Source: JBGPGW01 sp046349515 (GTDB lineage: Bacteria > Pseudomonadota > Alphaproteobacteria > CADEGL01). Taken from it: a stretch of DNA of 64,000 bases. Every line of letters starts with the position of its first letter. Position 1 is the first letter of the stretch. The notes under the pieces were generated by a model. The model did no database searches and had not been told where the DNA came from. It saw only the letters and a list, made by a program, of their open reading frames with translations. The position numbers were made by a program, and so were the translations under genes. This document shows, piece by piece, positions 62,934 to 64,000 of this stretch. The stretch covers positions 62,001 to 126,000 of the forward strand of contig JAXMCE010000009.1 of NCBI GenBank assembly GCA_046349515.1, read 5' to 3'.

Positions 62934-63111
62934 CGTCCGTCTCCTTGTTAGGCGGGTGCGTCGCATCCAAGGGCGAGCGGCTACCCGTTGGCCGCGGAGA
63001 ATGGCGACGGAGCGCCGGGAAGACTTTGCCGGACCCTTCACATGAGCATGATTTGCGCGCGATAATTCCTTGAGAGCGGCCCGAAAGACGGCCGCCCAAG
63101 GAGAGGTTCGC

Positions 63112-64000
63112 GTGGCATTTTTCTTTTCCGGCCACCGGTTGGACCCGGACCGGCGGGAGTTGACGCGCGGTGCCGAGACCGTCGCGGTCCAGCCCCAGGT
63201 ATTCGACCTTCTGCTCTACCTCATCCGCCATCGCGGCCGGGTGGTGAGCAAGGACGACCTCATCGCCCATGTCTGGAACGGCCGCATCGTCTCCGACTCG
63301 ACGCTGACCAGCCGAATCAACGCCGCGCGCACAGCCGTGGGCGATGATGGCGATCGGCAGGCGCTGATCCGCACCGTCGCGCGCAAAGGCATCCGCTTCG
63401 TGGGCGAGGTGGAGGAGCGCGATGACGATGGCGGCGCATCGCCATCATCCGCGCCGACCGCTGTTCCCCCCGCCCCCGCAAGAGGAGCCGCCGCCCCACG
63501 ACAAGACATTCGCTATTGCCGCGCGCCGGATGGGGTGCGCCTGGCGTATGCGATCAGTGGCGAGGGGCCGCCGCTCGTGAAGACGGCCAATTGGATGAAC
63601 CACCTGGCCTACGATTGGGAAAGTCCGGTCTGGGCCCACATGCTCCACGGCCTATCGCGCGGACGCACGCTCGTGCGCTACGACGCGCGCGGCAACGGCC
63701 TGTCGGATTGGGAAGTGCCCGAGGTCTCGCTGGAGACCTGGGTCTCCGACCTGGAGACGGTGGTCGATACGGTGGGTCTCGAACGGTTTCCGCTGCTCGG
63801 CATCTCCCAGGGGTGCGGCATTTCCATCGCCTATGCGACGCGCCATCCCGAGCGCGTCTCCCACCTGATCCTCTACGGCGGGGGACTCAAGGGCGCACAT
63901 AACCGCTCGCCTCAGGATTCCGAGCGCCGCAAGGCCCTCGTCACCCTGGCCCGCCTCGAATGGGGTCTCGACACTCCGGCATTCCGCCAGATGTTCACCC
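63112..64000 (+). CDS. Winged-helix (OmpR/CadC-type) regulator fused to alpha/beta hydrolase (partial, 3' end beyond window)
   Basis: A GTG at 63112 follows AAGGAGAGG and opens a frame that runs off the window (at least 296 residues). Residues 1-100 are a winged-helix DNA-binding domain (FSGHRLDPDRRELTRGAETV, QPQVFDLLLYLIRHRGRVVS). After a Pro/Ala linker, residues about 130 on are an alpha/beta hydrolase with TLVRYDARGNGLSDWE and the nucleophile elbow GISQGC (Ser near residue 239). Such fusions usually sense a ligand with the hydrolase domain. It is divergent from the diiron/OsmC pair and is its likely regulator. Confidence 0.9.
   Translation, partial: MAFFFSGHRLDPDRRELTRGAETVAVQPQVFDLLLYLIRHRGRVVSKDDLIAHVWNGRIVSDSTLTSRINAARTAVGDDGDRQALIRTVARKGIRFVGEVEERDDDGGASPSSAPTAVPPAPARGAAAPRQDIRYCRAPDGVRLAYAISGEGPPLVKTANWMNHLAYDWESPVWAHMLHGLSRGRTLVRYDARGNGLSDWEVPEVSLETWVSDLETVVDTVGLERFPLLGISQGCGISIAYATRHPERVSHLILYGGGLKGAHNRSPQDSERRKALVTLARLEWGLDTPAFRQMFT

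Overview
The window is GC-rich, coding-dense DNA from an alphaproteobacterium. The evidence is a PopZ-type polar organiser, the tatABC-scpAB block, a SecD-SecF-YajC set with close homologues of the mitochondrial complex I assembly factors NDUFAF3 and NDUFAF6, and tRNA genes that encode their own CCA. The order is not resolved; Hyphomicrobiales or Rhodospirillales-like soil bacteria fit best. No phage integrase, transposase, rRNA or CRISPR array was seen.

Bases 1-19640 are mostly a conserved housekeeping block read leftward. In transcription order from the right it runs dgt, argS, a SPOR protein, nagZ, a site-2 protease, scpA, scpB, tatA, tatB, tatC, serS, surE, pcm and an NlpD/DipM-like lipoprotein. 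Then come yajC, secD, secF, an NDUFAF3-like gene, an NDUFAF6-like gene and a truncated MFS transporter. A DUF815 ATPase and a PuuD-like membrane protein are inserted on the + strand. Many neighbours overlap by ATGA, GTGA or TGATG, so translational coupling is common.

Bases 19700-29240 are more accessory. They hold erpA and xthA separated by a GFA gene, repeats and an acetyltransferase. A seven-gene + strand run follows, with five GFA-fold paralogues, a LysE-type exporter and a DUF1272 zinc-ribbon protein. An unrecognised two-gene operon (552 and 346 residues) is read leftward after it. Three REPIN-like paired palindromes and two copies of another palindrome lie in this half of the window.

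Bases 29240-45200 hold an M81 (MlrC) peptidase, a YpfJ-type metallopeptidase, a beta-hydroxyacid dehydrogenase, ilvD with a tandemly triplicated stop region, aroM, a secreted Gly-Gln repeat protein, and valS-popZ-tolC-pcm-like. A tRNA-Cys with a clear promoter, a DMT transporter, a BKACE (DUF849) enzyme and an alcohol dehydrogenase follow.

Bases 45235-61000 are all read leftward. They contain an MFS transporter, a secreted Sel1/TPR/CHAT protease paired with a secreted trypsin-like protease carrying Asp-rich repeats, and a five-gene catabolic-looking operon. That operon encodes an orphan molybdenum hydroxylase large subunit, hydantoinase A and B, and two PLP decarboxylase paralogues. After a tRNA-Asn, the right end holds a diiron/OsmC pair divergent from a winged-helix regulator fused to an alpha/beta hydrolase, which runs off the window.
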